DNA of 64,000 nt from Pterois miles. Its lineage: Eukaryota; Chordata; Actinopteri; Perciformes; Scorpaenidae. The notes under the pieces are model-generated. The model was not told the origin of the DNA. It saw nothing but the letters and a program-made list of their open reading frames with translations, and did no database searches. Below are positions 63,930-64,000 of the stretch, one piece after another (the stretch's first letter is position 1; every line of letters begins with the position of its first letter). The position numbers and the translations under genes were made by a program. Where the stretch lies: assembly GCA_947000775.1 (NCBI GenBank), contig CAMQGK010000634.1, positions 20,701,501 through 20,765,500 of the forward strand, written 5' to 3'.

Positions 63930-64000
63930 CTCATCGTCGACCGCTTATCCGGGGTCAGGTTGGGGGGCAACAGCTCCGGCAGGGGACCCCAAACTTCCCT
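63930..64000 (+). mobile_element. Retroelement fragment cut by the window edge
   Basis: GTCGACCGCTTATCCGGGGT, then CAGGTTGGGGGGCAACAGC and GACCCCAAACTTCCCT resemble a widespread fish retroelement segment. It continues beyond the right edge. Confidence 0.5.

Overview
The window looks like a gene-poor stretch of a ray-finned fish genome, most likely a spiny-rayed (percomorph-type) teleost. The evidence is compositional. It is AT-rich with long (AC)n and (AT)n microsatellites. It carries several tRNA-derived SINEs of the kind common in teleosts, a decayed L2/CR1/Rex-type LINE, and many non-autonomous DNA-transposon-like repeats. I see no operons, Shine-Dalgarno sites or dense long ORFs, and no open frame is both long and recognisable. 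The only exact cellular RNA gene sequence is a cloverleaf-perfect tRNA-Gly(UCC) at 12438-12509, and even that carries a LINE-type tail and may be a retrocopy. One low-confidence exon candidate lies at 27071-27275.

Layout. 1-10 kb: mostly unique AT-rich DNA with a LINE 3' tail (1222-1288), an interspersed repeat (1682-2285), the most complete copy of a palindromic MITE family (4644-5350), two (AT)n tracts and a repeat with internal subrepeats (7515-8170). 10-16 kb: a minisatellite-like repeat region holding the tRNA-Gly unit and two blocks of runaway G/A/T homopolymer (12691-13990 and 15460-15740). The second block is visibly a damaged copy of a SINE that is intact at 31 kb, so these blocks are probably consensus errors. 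16-26 kb: unique DNA, a second copy of the 1.7-kb repeat, an AAGTATACTT-rich repeat with a hammerhead-ribozyme-like core, and a 100-nt (AC)n tract. 26-32 kb: a SINE with a perfect 13-bp target duplication, the exon candidate, the LINE reverse-transcriptase remnant and a second SINE family. 32-40 kb: two full copies of a TIR element ending in AGGGCTGTCAA, a MITE copy, an inverted-repeat element and a truncated SINE. 40-48 kb: mostly unique, with a possible conserved non-coding element near 42.2 kb. 48-64 kb: another SINE, more TIR and MITE copies, a degenerate TTTAGCTTGATT tandem array, a 71-nt-arm hairpin element, the second AAGTATACTT array, and a cluster of repeat fragments at the right edge.

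There is no gene pathway to reconstruct. What the window does show is transposon structure. The main observation is that copies of one MITE family appear to keep alternative arms of an ancestral internal palindrome.
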